A DNA stretch of 64,000 nucleotides from Rouxiella silvae (GTDB lineage Bacteria > Pseudomonadota > Gammaproteobacteria > Enterobacterales > Enterobacteriaceae): positions 1 through 64,000 of the forward strand of contig NZ_MRWD01000028.1 in assembly GCF_002093625.1 (NCBI RefSeq). The letters are read 5' to 3'. Shown in pieces: positions 44,434 through 53,743 of this stretch. The notes beneath the pieces are model-generated. The model ran no database searches. It was not told the origin of the DNA and saw only the letters and a list, made by a program, of their open reading frames with translations. The translations under genes were made by a program, and so were the position numbers. Position 1 is the stretch's first letter. Each line of letters opens with the position of its first letter.

Positions 44434-47148
44434 ATGACCGTACAAAACAATAATGTTAAACAACGCGATAACAAAAATCGCAAGTCTAACGGCCTCTCCA
44501 TGCGTGCCGTCCAAGAGGCCAAGAACGGCGTTGCGGTAACGCTGCTCAACCTTAATGCCACCAAAGAAGGACTGCTGAACGCCAGCGCGGCCGACCGTCT
44601 GGAAAAGCATGGCTACAACGAAGTCGTACACGACCGGCCACCTCATGCACTTATCCAGTTAATCAAGGCTTTCAACAACCCGTTTATTTACATTTTGGGC
44701 ATGCTGGCCTGCATCAGTTTTTTCACCGACTACTGGCTGCCCATCCACCACGGCGATGACGGAGATCTGACCACTGTTATCATCATCGGCACCATGGTTA
44801 GCCTCAGTGGACTGGTTCGTTTTTGGCAGGAGCACCGCTCGGCGAAGTCGGCGGAAGCGCTGAAAGCCATGGTACGCACTACCGCGACGGTACTGCGTCG
44901 CAAGCACCTTGGTGAGGTGGGCAAGCTGCGTGAAATACCGATGCGTGAACTGGTGGTGGGCGATATCGTTCAGTTGTATGCCGGCGATATGATCCCCGCC
45001 GACGTGCGGTTGATTGAATCTCGAGACTTGTTTATCAGCCAGGCGGTATTAACAGGCGAAGCACTGCCAGTCGAGAAATATGACACGCTGGGTGATGTGG
45101 CACAGAAGTCCGCCAGCGATGAGTCTGGCGAAAACGATAATCTGCTGGATATTCCCAATATCTGCTTTATGGGCACCAACGTGGTCAGCGGCACAGCATT
45201 AGCCGTGGTCGTCGCGACCGGCCCGCGCACCTATTTTGGCTCGCTGGCGAAAGCCATTGTCGGTACGCGGGTCCAAACGGCCTTCGACCGCGGCGTCAAC
45301 AGTGTCAGTTGGTTGCTCATTCGCTTCATGCTGGTGATGGTGCCGGTGGTGTTCTTGATTAACGGTGTGATGAAAGGCGAATGGTGGGATGCATTACTGT
45401 TTGCTCTGGCGGTTGCGGTAGGGTTGACCCCGGAAATGCTGCCGATGATTGTCAGCGCTAACCTGGCAAAAGGCGCGGTGGCGATGGCCAAGCGCAAGGT
45501 GGTGGTTAAACGTCTTAACGCGATTCAAAACCTGGGCGCGATGGACGTGCTGTGTACCGATAAAACCGGCACGCTGACGCAGGATAAAATTATCCTCGAG
45601 CACCATATTGATACGTTGGGACAGAAGAATGAGGCGGTGTTATCGCTGGCGTGGCTCAACAGTTATCACCAGAGCGGCATCAAAAACCTGATGGATCAGG
45701 CGGTTATTTATTTTTCCGAAAATGAACCACAGTTTGTTAAACCACAGGGTTTCAGCAAAGTTGACGAAATGCCTTTCGATTTTATCCGCCGTCGCTTGTC
45801 GATTGTGGTTAAGGATACGCGCGGCAATCACCTGTTGGTCTGTAAAGGTGCCGTGGAGGAGATGCTGAGCATTTCGACTCGGCTGGTAGAAAACGATCAG
45901 TGGGTTGAGCTGACCGATGCACATCGCGAGGCGTTGCTGGAAAGGGCCAATGACTACAACAAGCAAGGGTTCCGCGTGCTGGTGGTGGCGACCCGTGAAA
46001 TCCACAAAAGTGAGGCTAAAAAACAATACTCCACCGGCGATGAGTCAGCGCTGATTATTCGCGGATTCCTGACCTTCTTGGATCCGCCGAAAGAAACGGC
46101 AGGTCCAGCCATTGCGGCCCTGCGCAGCATCGGCGTTGCCGTGAAAGTTCTCACAGGGGATAACGCCGTCGTTACCACCCGTATTTGCCGTCAGGTTGGA
46201 CTCGAACCGGGTGAGCCGCTGCTGGGGCCTCAGCTGGAACGTATCGATGACGCGGCGCTCAAGGTGTTGGTGGAAGAGCGCACGGTGTTTGCAAAATTGA
46301 CGCCGCTGCAAAAATCCAGAGTGCTGAAGGCCCTGCAATCCAACGGCCACACCGTCGGATTTTTGGGCGACGGCATTAATGATGCACCGGCACTGCGCGA
46401 CGCCGACGTCGGGATTTCAGTAGACAGCGGCACTGATATTGCCAAAGAGTCGGCAGATATTATTCTGCTTGAAAAGAGCCTGATGGTGCTGGAAGAGGGC
46501 GTGCTGAAAGGGCGCGAGACCTTCGGCAATATCATGAAGTACCTGAATATGACTGCCAGCTCCAACTTTGGCAACGTGTTCTCGGTCTTGGTCGCCAGTG
46601 CGTTCATTCCGTTCTTGCCGATGATGGCAATTCAGCTGCTGCTGCAAAATCTGATGTATGACATTTCACAGCTGGCGCTGCCTTGGGACACCATCGACAA
46701 GGAGTTTTTGGAAAAACCACGCAAGTGGGATGCCAGAAATATTGGACGCTTTATGGTGTGGATTGGGCCCACGTCGTCAATTTTTGATATGACCACTTTT
46801 GCCCTGATGTGGTACGTGTTCGGCGCAAATAGCGAACATATGCAGACGCTGTTCCAGTCTGGTTGGTTTATTGAAGGCTTGCTGTCGCAGACGCTGGTGG
46901 TGCACATGCTGCGCACACAAAAAATACCGTTCATTCAAAGTACCGCTTCATTGCCGGTAATGCTGATGACCGGGCTGATTATGGCTGTCGGGATTTATGT
47001 GCCGTTCTCGCCTCTCGGACCGCTGGTCGGGCTTCAAGCGCTGCCTTGGGAGTATTTCCCGTGGTTAGCAGGCACATTATTTGCCTACTGCTGTGTCGCG
47101 CAGGGAATGAAAACGTTCTATATGCGTCGCTTCAAGCAGTGGCACTAA
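44434..47148 (+). CDS. mgtA: Magnesium-translocating P-type ATPase (MgtA/MgtB)
   Basis: A 904-residue P-type IIIB ATPase that imports Mg2+ when it is scarce. The phosphorylated Asp376 lies in LCTDKTGTLTQDK. Other landmarks are the actuator motif LTGEALPVEK (about 205), the VGLTPEMLPMIV helix (about 331) and the hinge FLGDGINDAPALRDADVG (about 645). Ten membrane helices fit. The N-terminus has a poorly conserved Asn/Lys-rich tail of 25 residues. MgtA and MgtB are not separable by eye, and no mgtC is adjacent. AGGAG precedes the ATG. The long structured leader suggests control after transcription starts. Confidence 0.92.
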   Translation: MTVQNNNVKQRDNKNRKSNGLSMRAVQEAKNGVAVTLLNLNATKEGLLNASAADRLEKHGYNEVVHDRPPHALIQLIKAFNNPFIYILGMLACISFFTDYWLPIHHGDDGDLTTVIIIGTMVSLSGLVRFWQEHRSAKSAEALKAMVRTTATVLRRKHLGEVGKLREIPMRELVVGDIVQLYAGDMIPADVRLIESRDLFISQAVLTGEALPVEKYDTLGDVAQKSASDESGENDNLLDIPNICFMGTNVVSGTALAVVVATGPRTYFGSLAKAIVGTRVQTAFDRGVNSVSWLLIRFMLVMVPVVFLINGVMKGEWWDALLFALAVAVGLTPEMLPMIVSANLAKGAVAMAKRKVVVKRLNAIQNLGAMDVLCTDKTGTLTQDKIILEHHIDTLGQKNEAVLSLAWLNSYHQSGIKNLMDQAVIYFSENEPQFVKPQGFSKVDEMPFDFIRRRLSIVVKDTRGNHLLVCKGAVEEMLSISTRLVENDQWVELTDAHREALLERANDYNKQGFRVLVVATREIHKSEAKKQYSTGDESALIIRGFLTFLDPPKETAGPAIAALRSIGVAVKVLTGDNAVVTTRICRQVGLEPGEPLLGPQLERIDDAALKVLVEERTVFAKLTPLQKSRVLKALQSNGHTVGFLGDGINDAPALRDADVGISVDSGTDIAKESADIILLEKSLMVLEEGVLKGRETFGNIMKYLNMTASSNFGNVFSVLVASAFIPFLPMMAIQLLLQNLMYDISQLALPWDTIDKEFLEKPRKWDARNIGRFMVWIGPTSSIFDMTTFALMWYVFGANSEHMQTLFQSGWFIEGLLSQTLVVHMLRTQKIPFIQSTASLPVMLMTGLIMAVGIYVPFSPLGPLVGLQALPWEYFPWLAGTLFAYCCVAQGMKTFYMRRFKQWH

Positions 47149-47640
47149 GGGGAATCACTCACCGTAGGGAAATCACCGTTTTTAACTAAACCATCAGGTG
47201 CCTAACTGTGCTTAATACCGCTTCACTTTCATTCACCTAGGTTTGTTGTCTGAGAAAGAGGAAGCGGCTTGCCTAAATCGTCTGACATTCTAGCGACATG
47301 TTATAGGCAAGGGGGCGGAATAACGTGGTTCTGTTTCAAACTCTAGGTGGAGTATAATTTATCTATAGCGGTTAATGCTTGCGGTAGAAATATAAAAACG
47401 CCGCTTTGTTAAATTTTATTACCCTGTGTTTTTAAATAAATTAACTTCAGCGAGTGGCGCACCAAGTGCACTCTATTTGTAAGTGAATCATGATCACAAA
47501 ATTCACTTGCTCTTGTTGGTTGCCCTATAAAACCCGATTAAATAAATTGGTATGATTTTATTTTAGGCGTAATATTAAGCGCATGTAGCAGGAAATGAAG
47601 ATTTAAAAGCGTTGTAAACGGTGTGAACTTCGGAGGATAT
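47149..47640. other. AT-rich gap before the PTS remnant
   Basis: About 490 bases with no gene. It holds a sigma-54-like promoter at 47455-47470 and an inverted repeat AAGTGAAT (47481-47488) / ATTCACTT (47501-47508). No clear terminator for the Mg2+ ATPase gene was found. Confidence 0.4.
47455..47470 (+). promoter_or_regulatory. Sigma-54-like -24/-12 promoter
   Basis: TGGCGC-ACCAA-GTGCA differs from TGGCAC-N5-TTGCA at two bases and keeps the invariant GG-N10-GC spacing. It precedes a decayed mannose-family PTS gene; operons of that family are often sigma-54 dependent. Confidence 0.35.
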
Positions 47641-48052
47641 ATGAAAGTAGCTACAGTGATTGCCTCTAACGGTTTAATTGCTAAGGAGTTATTATACGTT
47701 GCAAATAATAAAGTCGGTCATACAAGTAATGTATCAGCGATAGACTTCGACTAGGGTGAAACTCTGGAAGAACTTGTTGCTCGTTACAGAGCTGCACTTC
47801 ATAACCTTAATGTTCAGAATGGTGTTTTTCTTAATTTCCAGAGAATACAGTTGTCATTTTTATGTTGCCGGTCAGTTTGTCATTGAGAATAAAAATAGTG
47901 CGATTGTTACCGGCGTTAATCTGCCGATGTTAGTTTAATTATTACTTACAGATGAACAGGAAATAGATCCCCACATATTGGCAAAAAAAGCGCAATAATA
48001 TGGAAAGGCTGGGATTAACTCCGTTGATAAAAATAATCTAGGAGGTGTTTAA
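47641..48052 (+). pseudogene. Decayed PTS EIIA of the mannose family
   Basis: Frame one reads MKVATVIASNGLIAKELL, then VGHTSNVSAIDFD, a stop, GETLEELVARYRAALHNLN and VQNGVF. A +1 shift near 47820 restores YVAGQFVIENKNSAIVTGV and NLPMLV, followed by further in-frame stops within LLLTDEQEIDPHILAKKAQ and beyond. This tracks EIIA-Man (ManX N-terminal domain) end to end. The phosphorylated His10 (GTHG in active proteins) is Asn10 here. A good GGAGG ribosome site remains. At least three stops, one frameshift and the lost histidine show it cannot function. No other PTS gene of this set survives beside it. Confidence 0.85.
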
Positions 48053-48128
48053 TCAGTGGGGGGGTATTTTTTTAAGAGGGTAAGTTACTTCGTGAAACAA
48101 TTAAACAATTTTTTATTTTGAGGTAATT

Positions 48129-48773
48129 ATGCCTGAAGTTAAATGTAAAGCAGTACTTTTTGATCTTGATGGCACGTTAGTTGATTCATGTTCATCTATA
48201 GAAAATTTCTGGTCTAGATGGGCGATAAAAAACCATATAGATGTTAATTATGTTCTTTCGGTAATACACGGTAGAAATATTGAGGAAGCCCTGAAACTGA
48301 TTTCCCCCTATTTTCATAATGAAGACTGTATTGAGGAAATTAAAGTCCTTGCCATAGAAGAGTTAAGTCATGTCAGTCCCGTTGCTGGCGCAGTGGATTT
48401 TATGAAGAAAATACCAGTAAAACGTATCGCTATCGTGACTTCGGGTGCCTGGAAAGTGGCCATTGCCAGTATCCGCGGTGCCGGTCTGTCTGTACCCGAC
48501 TTGGTTATCACCTCTGAAGATGTTTGGAATGATAAACCCGACCCAGAACCCTATCTGAAAGCCACGCAACTATTAGATGTGCAACCTGATGACTGCCTGG
48601 TTTTTGAGGATGCAGATTGCGGAATACAATCTGCCATTGCTGCTGGAATGCGAGTTATTGCTGTCGGGTCATTCAGCCATCGTCTGAAAAATCGTCAAGA
48701 TGGCATGCAGCTTGATAATTACAAAAATATTCTGGTTGATATCGAGGGTGATTTAATGACTTTGAGCTGGTGA
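48129..48773 (+). CDS. HAD-superfamily sugar-phosphate phosphatase
   Basis: A 214-residue HAD subfamily IA hydrolase. The motifs are FDLDGTLVDS (nucleophile Asp), IVTSGAWKVA, KPDPEPYLKA and VFEDADCGIQSAIAAGM. It resembles enteric sugar phosphatases YfbT/YniC and 2-deoxyglucose-6-phosphate phosphatases. A GAGGTAATT ribosome site precedes the ATG. It follows the decayed EIIA gene by 76 bases and may be the last working member of a former PTS sugar operon. The N-terminal half is AT-rich. Confidence 0.87.
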   Translation: MPEVKCKAVLFDLDGTLVDSCSSIENFWSRWAIKNHIDVNYVLSVIHGRNIEEALKLISPYFHNEDCIEEIKVLAIEELSHVSPVAGAVDFMKKIPVKRIAIVTSGAWKVAIASIRGAGLSVPDLVITSEDVWNDKPDPEPYLKATQLLDVQPDDCLVFEDADCGIQSAIAAGMRVIAVGSFSHRLKNRQDGMQLDNYKNILVDIEGDLMTLSW

Positions 48774-48926
48774 TGTCTCATATAAACAAATAAATACTGA
48801 ATTTTGCAAGGCTCCGGTATTTATTTGCTCAGCTTATGATGTTTGGCGATTGATTAGAAAAATCAAAACGGATTAAAAGCAGCAGGATAGACAACAGGCT
48901 AAGGCGAAGTATTAAGGTGAACGACG

Positions 48927-49274
48927 ATGAGAGTATTAATTTGTGCGGGTCGGTTTTATGCTGACACCAATACGCTGACGCGGGTCTTGGATTTATATCA
49001 CCAGTCCCATCCAATAAAGGTGCTAATTCACGGCGGGCATCAACTATTAGGGGCCAGCATTGAAGGCTGGGCACGCGACGCCGACGTTCACGTCGTGCGA
49101 TATCCTGCTAACTGGGCAATGCACGGACGACACGCCGAAATCCGCCGCAATCTCTTTATGCTTGACGACTGTAGGCCCGATATCATTTTGGCGCTTACCG
49201 GCGGAGATGACACGGCAGAGTGCATCAAACGGGCTACGCGCGTGGGGATAAAAGTCATTGAGGTTGATTTCTAA
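48927..49274 (+). CDS. DUF2493 / SLOG-domain protein (YspA/YpsA-related)
   Basis: A 115-residue Rossmann-like SLOG domain, the fold of putative nucleotide or nucleotide-sugar binding proteins, common in phages and mobile elements. The start MRVLICAGRFYAD and the ligand loop VLIHGGHQLLGASIEGWA are the family marks, with LALTGGDDTAECIKRA near the end. An AAGGTGA ribosome site precedes the ATG. No biological role is established, and no other phage genes flank it. Confidence 0.82.
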   Translation: MRVLICAGRFYADTNTLTRVLDLYHQSHPIKVLIHGGHQLLGASIEGWARDADVHVVRYPANWAMHGRHAEIRRNLFMLDDCRPDIILALTGGDDTAECIKRATRVGIKVIEVDF

Positions 49275-49382
49275 AAACAGCTCAGCAAGTCGGAATTTAT
49301 CGCGAAATTGATGGCTGGATGGGATTAATGCGCTAGATTTAAAATCACATTAATTCCCACCTCGCAACGACAAAGGACTGTT

Positions 49383-49772
49383 ATGACCCCTTTTCATTTA
49401 CGTATCGCTAGGCCTGTTACTGATTTGCAACGAAGTTATGAAATGTATCATCGTGGACTCGGCCTGGAGAAAATTGGGGAATTCAAAGACCATCAATCAT
49501 TTAGCGGGATCATGATGGGGCATTCGAATTTCGCGTGGCACCTGGAATTCACCGTTTGCCACTCGCACCCAGTAAAACCGCAGCCGTCTGCCGAAGATTT
49601 GTTAGTGCTGTATTTGCCAGACGGCGAGGAGTGGCAAAGGATTTGCGATAACGCGGCGGCGGCCGGATTCACCTGTGTGGCTTCTTTTAATCCCTACTGG
49701 GATGTGTCCGGCAAGACCTTCAGTGATCGTGATGGCTACCGCGTGGTTTTACAAAATAGGGCCTGGGTGTGA
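49383..49772 (+). CDS. VOC/glyoxalase-superfamily protein
   Basis: A 129-residue vicinal-oxygen-chelate domain protein (YycE-like). It has the opening LRIARPVTDLQRSYEMYHRG, a paired beta-alpha-beta layout, and a second module with FSDRDGYRVVLQN. Metal ligands are less clear than in true glyoxalases: His in WHLEF and an acid in the C-terminal DRDGYRVV. AAAGGA precedes the ATG. A role in antibiotic or aldehyde resistance is only a family-based guess. Confidence 0.8.
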   Translation: MTPFHLRIARPVTDLQRSYEMYHRGLGLEKIGEFKDHQSFSGIMMGHSNFAWHLEFTVCHSHPVKPQPSAEDLLVLYLPDGEEWQRICDNAAAAGFTCVASFNPYWDVSGKTFSDRDGYRVVLQNRAWV

Positions 49773-49875
49773 GACATTTTGTGATATATACGACGGTTAT
49801 TTTTGCCGTGAGACGCTAGTTTGATTCTCACGGCCGAGGAGGAACAAGGGATAAACACGCTATTAAGGAGCCCTT

Positions 49876-50121
49876 ATGAGTAAACAGCAAAACCGCGAAG
49901 AAATAGTCAAATGGCTTCGCAATATGGATAGCTTAAAACGCTGGTTTTGTATCATCGGCGTTGTGCTCGCGCTCTGCGCTTTGGTGAACTATTTTCATGC
50001 TGAATCTGGCTCTTCTGGACTCATATTACAGCTGCTTCTGGCCGCTGGCTGTATGGGATATTGCCTGTTTCTGTCGCATAAAATCACCCAAATAGAGTCT
50101 GACCTGCATCAACATCAATAG
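49876..50121 (+). CDS. Small two-helix membrane protein, uncharacterised
   Basis: An 81-residue protein with two hydrophobic helices, WFCIIGVVLALCALVNYF (about 23-40) and LILQLLLAAGCMGYCLFL (about 49-66). The N-terminus is charged (NREEIVKWLRNMDSLKR) and the tail short and acidic/His-rich. An AAGGAG ribosome site stands before the ATG, supporting real translation. I do not recognise the family. Confidence 0.7.
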   Translation: MSKQQNREEIVKWLRNMDSLKRWFCIIGVVLALCALVNYFHAESGSSGLILQLLLAAGCMGYCLFLSHKITQIESDLHQHQ

Positions 50122-50161
50122 CTGGATGCCCCACGTCGCATCACTGTCTCATTCTCTTTAC

Positions 50162-51124
50162 CTAATGCGAAGAGACAAACTCAGAGCCAGCATGAAGCGG
50201 CGGCACGGCGAAATTCTCTCGCATGCGGCGGGTTTCTTCAGCCGGCGGCAGTCCAAATAGGCGCTTAAATTCGCGGTTAAACTGCGAGGCGCTTTCATAG
50301 CCAACGGTCTGACTGGCAACTGCTGCTGTTATTCCCTCTCTCACCATCAGCAACCGCGCCTGATGCAGCCGCGTCGACTTCACGTACTGCATGGGCGATG
50401 TCTGCGTTATCGCCTTGAAATGGCTGTGAAAAGTCGGCACACTCATCCCCGCTTCGCCCGCCAGTTGGTTGAGATTCAGCGCATCCGCATAGGTAGCGTG
50501 GATGCGGCGCAGCGCCTTACCAATTTTACCGAACTGACCGTGCATCATTAGTGCCGATCGCATAGCGTGACCCTGAGCACCGGTTAAAACACGAAAGTAC
50601 AGCTCACGCAGCAACGCTGGCCCGAGTATCGCAGCATCAAGCGGCTTGTTCATGGCTTCTAAAAAGTGAAGTACCGAGGCTTTAATCTCGGCGTCCATCG
50701 GGCTGGAAATCATGCTTTCGGGCGGCGAGACGCTGGCAGATTCGCCCATTCGGTCTATTTGAATCAATAATTCGGCCGCCAGTTGAAAATCCAGGTGCAA
50801 ATAGATGGCCAGTAAAGGCTGATCCGGCGAAGCATCGGTTTCCATGACAAAGGGAACCGGTACCGACACGGCTAAATAGTGCTGCTGGTCATAGACATAA
50901 GTCCGGTTACCAAAATACCCCCGCTTACGTCCCTGACAAACAATGATAATGCCCGGGTCATAGAGCACCGGCGTGCGGGCAAGAGGGCGGTCTGCGCGTA
51001 AAAAACGCACGCTCGGCAAAGACGTCAGGTTGTATCCCTCCTTTGGCGCGAGGGTGCTCAGCAGTGAAACCATGCGCCGTTGGTCTGAGTCCAAATCATT
51101 GGCAGACGTTACAGGATTGTTCAT
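50162..51124 (-). CDS. AraC-family transcriptional regulator
   Basis: A 320-residue regulator with an AraC_N-type cupin-like N-terminal region (RPLARTPVLYDPGIIIVCQG, YLAVSVPVPFVMET) and a C-terminal double HTH (LNQLAGEAGMSVPTFHSHFK and TAAVASQTVGYESASQFNREF then KRLFG). The family is often next to oxidoreductases. It is divergent from a short-chain dehydrogenase gene 110 bases away, its probable target. Confidence 0.88.
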   Translation of the reverse strand: MNNPVTSANDLDSDQRRMVSLLSTLAPKEGYNLTSLPSVRFLRADRPLARTPVLYDPGIIIVCQGRKRGYFGNRTYVYDQQHYLAVSVPVPFVMETDASPDQPLLAIYLHLDFQLAAELLIQIDRMGESASVSPPESMISSPMDAEIKASVLHFLEAMNKPLDAAILGPALLRELYFRVLTGAQGHAMRSALMMHGQFGKIGKALRRIHATYADALNLNQLAGEAGMSVPTFHSHFKAITQTSPMQYVKSTRLHQARLLMVREGITAAVASQTVGYESASQFNREFKRLFGLPPAEETRRMRENFAVPPLHAGSEFVSSH

Positions 51125-51233
51125 TTGAATGCCACCTCATAGGAATAGGCAATAAAAAGAGAGTTATCGGCCTAAAAACTCACCGATTTAGAGAATAGTA
51201 TGCCTATGTCTCTTAACAAGCAGGAGTTTTTTT

Positions 51234-52067
51234 ATGTCCACATCAAAAATTATTTTCATCACCGGCGTCAGCAGCGGATTTGGTCGCGCCTTGGCTCAGG
51301 AAGCGTTGAACGACGGGCATCGCGTGGTGGGCACTGTGCGTAGCGAATCGGCCAGAAAGGAATTTGAAGCACTCGACCCCGCGCGCGCCTTTGCCCGCAT
51401 TCTCGATGTGACCGACTTTGCCGCCATCGACAATATTGTCGCCGAGGTTGAGGCCAGCGTCGGCCCCGTTGACGTGCTGGTTAATAACGCCGGGTATGGC
51501 CATGAAGGCGTGATGGAGGAGTCTGCGCTGGAAGAAATGAAGCGCCAGTTCGACGTCAACGTGTTTGGCGCGGTGGCGATGATTAAGGCGCTGCTGCCGT
51601 TTATGCGCCAACGTCGTCGCGGACATATTCTCAATATCACCTCGATGGGCGGCTTTATTACCATGCCGGGAATTGCCTATTACTGCGGCAGTAAGTTCGC
51701 GCTGGAAGGCATCTCCGAGGTTCTGGTTAAAGAACTTAAGCCGTTTAATATTGCTGTCACCGCAGTGGCTCCGGGATCGTTTCGTACCGATTGGGCAGGT
51801 CGTTCTATGGTGCGTACGCCAAGAACATTGGCCGATTATGACCCTTTGTTTGACCCTATCCGTCAGGCTCGTGAAGAAAAAAACGGCAAGCAGCTTGGGG
51901 ACCCTGCAAAAGCGGCACGGGCAATGCTGGCCGTGATTGCTAGCGATACGCCTCCCGCTCATTTACTGTTGGGAAGCGATGCGCTAGGTTTGGTACGCGG
52001 AAAGTTACAGGCCTATGCGGCTGAAATTGACGCATGGGAGCACCTGACGCGTTCAACAGACGGTTAG
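51234..52067 (+). CDS. Short-chain dehydrogenase/reductase
   Basis: A 277-residue classical SDR. The cofactor motif is ITGVSSGFGRALAQEAL, the NNAG motif NNAGYGHEG, and the active site Ser then YYCGSKFALEG (Tyr-x3-Lys). Substrate unknown. Divergent from an AraC-family regulator, and its stop overlaps that of the convergent HAD gene by three or four bases. AGGAG precedes the ATG. Confidence 0.9.
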   Translation: MSTSKIIFITGVSSGFGRALAQEALNDGHRVVGTVRSESARKEFEALDPARAFARILDVTDFAAIDNIVAEVEASVGPVDVLVNNAGYGHEGVMEESALEEMKRQFDVNVFGAVAMIKALLPFMRQRRRGHILNITSMGGFITMPGIAYYCGSKFALEGISEVLVKELKPFNIAVTAVAPGSFRTDWAGRSMVRTPRTLADYDPLFDPIRQAREEKNGKQLGDPAKAARAMLAVIASDTPPAHLLLGSDALGLVRGKLQAYAAEIDAWEHLTRSTDG

Positions 52068-52696
52068 GAAGTCTGTCTCAGCTTCTGCAGGTCGCGAGGA
52101 TGACTGAAACAGACCTGCGGGTGCGTGGTCTGTAACGTTTCGATGCGCGTATAGCCCCACGCGACGGCTCCAAAGGCAATATTGGCCTCTTCGGCGGCTT
52201 TGGCATCGCGCGTTTCATCACCAATATAAATAGCCTCACTTGAGGCTATATTAAGACTCTTGATGATTCTGCTGATTTTCTTCGCCTTGCCAAATATTGA
52301 GGCGCCGCAAACAATACGCTCAAAGTCGTTACAAACCTGCGCGCCGAGTACGGTGCGCACTACGGCCTCTGAGTTTGAGCTGGTCAATGCCAGTCGCAAT
52401 CCATCTGCACGCAGGGCCGTCAGGCTCTCGATAATGCCGGCGAACGGTTGAATAGACGCGGCGTTATTGTTCATCGCATTCCTAAAGTCCAATGTCACCC
52501 GAGGCAGCTTCCACAGTGGCAAATTAATGCTGCGTAGGATTTGCTGGGTGCTCATACTCCTTAGAGCATTGACCTCATCGGCGGCGAATTGTTTTAAACC
52601 ATTACGCTCCGCGATAGCGGGATAATTTTCTGCAAAAACCGGAAAAGTATCGGCGAGGGTTCCATCAAAGTCGAAAATGACCAGCCTATAGCTCAT
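52064..52696 (-). CDS. HAD-superfamily phosphatase (Gph-like)
   Basis: A 210-residue HAD hydrolase: FDFDGTLADTFPVF (nucleophile), LTSSNSEAVV, the Lys in FGKAKKI, and IYIGDETRDAKAAEEA. It resembles phosphoglycolate-phosphatase-like proteins. I start at the ATG at 52696, where the HAD motif begins at residue 6; a longer frame to 52831 would run into the yddG gene and has no support. It may be co-transcribed with yddG, which lies 32 bases upstream on the same strand. Confidence 0.87.
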   Translation of the reverse strand: MSYRLVIFDFDGTLADTFPVFAENYPAIAERNGLKQFAADEVNALRSMSTQQILRSINLPLWKLPRVTLDFRNAMNNNAASIQPFAGIIESLTALRADGLRLALTSSNSEAVVRTVLGAQVCNDFERIVCGASIFGKAKKISRIIKSLNIASSEAIYIGDETRDAKAAEEANIAFGAVAWGYTRIETLQTTHPQVCFSHPRDLQKLRQTS

Positions 52697-52728
52697 CGAA
52701 TGCGCGCCTATTTTAGGGTTTTCATCGT

Positions 52729-53646
52729 TTACGCGTTGTCCACGTGGGTCTCCAACGGAGGGTGAGTTATGCTCCGCGTGGAGCGCCAACAGATGAGCGA
52801 GCCAATACTCACCATTGCCGCACCTTGCCAAAAAGACGTGGCTAACGGGGCATTGAGGATTGTCGCTGCCAGAGCGGATGAAAAAATGGGAATGAAGTAA
52901 GACGCTGTGGCAAGTATCGCGACGTTGCCGTGCAAAATTCCTATATTCCAGGCGGCATAACCACAGCCGAGCGCCCCTGCCGCCAGCGCCAGGCTGACCA
53001 GCGTGTGGGCGCTAAAATTCATCGGCGCCGAAGCCCCAAAGGCATACTTAAGCCACAAAGTGAGGGCGGTTAGAATAAAAAACAGCGTGATACCGTTTTT
53101 ACCCTCGGCTTTTTTACTGGTCAAAATGCAGTAAAAAGACCAGATAAAGGCACCGGCGAACGCGAGACCGTAGCTAAGTGGATTGGTTTTTACATTTGCC
53201 CAGATTGACGTCACGGAAAGCCCGTTATCGCCACTCAGCACCCAACACAGGCCGATAAATGCGAGCAACATCCCCGGGATAATATACAGGCTAGCTTTTT
53301 GTTGCTTAAACAGCACAGACATTAAAATCGTCATACTTGGCCACAGATAGTTAACCATGCCGACTTCAATTGCCTGACTGCGGGTGAGGGCAAAGCCGAG
53401 TGAAAGCGCCAAGCAGATTTCATAGCTGACAAAAAGCAGGCTGCCGAGGTAAAGATAGGCGCGGGGAAATTTCCGAATATCGGGAAATCCCACCGTAAAG
53501 AGCAGCAGCACGGACGCCAGGCTATAAATCATCGCCGCGCCGCCCACCGGGCCTAATCCCTCAGTAACGCTGCGGATCAGGCCTGCAACGGCGCTAAAGA
53601 AGCCAATCGCCATCAAACCTACTAATGTTGCTTTCTTTCCTGACAT
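52729..53646 (-). CDS. yddG: Aromatic amino acid exporter YddG
   Basis: A 305-residue EamA-superfamily exporter with ten helices, closely matching E. coli YddG: KKATLVGLMAI at the start, GLGPVGGAAMIYSL, SLLFVSYEICLALSLGFAL, IEVGMVNYLWPSMTIL and SFWQGAAMVSIGSL. YddG exports aromatic amino acids and some other solutes. I start at the ATG at 53646, where similarity to YddG begins; no strong ribosome site is visible. Confidence 0.92.
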   Translation of the reverse strand: MSGKKATLVGLMAIGFFSAVAGLIRSVTEGLGPVGGAAMIYSLASVLLLFTVGFPDIRKFPRAYLYLGSLLFVSYEICLALSLGFALTRSQAIEVGMVNYLWPSMTILMSVLFKQQKASLYIIPGMLLAFIGLCWVLSGDNGLSVTSIWANVKTNPLSYGLAFAGAFIWSFYCILTSKKAEGKNGITLFFILTALTLWLKYAFGASAPMNFSAHTLVSLALAAGALGCGYAAWNIGILHGNVAILATASYFIPIFSSALAATILNAPLATSFWQGAAMVSIGSLICWRSTRSITHPPLETHVDNA

Positions 53647-53743
53647 TTTAAAAATCGCAGCCTCAGAGTAAGTGACCCCGTACCTTAGCATTAACCTGCA
53701 CGCCGAGTGAAATCGCTGTCACTTCTCAACTGAAGGACTTTAC

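Noticed and set aside
47756-47938. 60-codon frame after the Mg2+ ATPase gene
   Set aside because: It is the frameshifted middle part of the decayed EIIA gene, not a separate gene.
48927-49274. Suspicion of a prophage remnant because DUF2493 is common in phages
   Set aside because: No integrase, structural or lysis gene and no attachment repeats were seen around it.
52697-52831. N-terminal extension of the HAD phosphatase
   Set aside because: It would overlap the yddG coding region and adds no conserved residues; the ATG at 52696 gives the normal HAD start.
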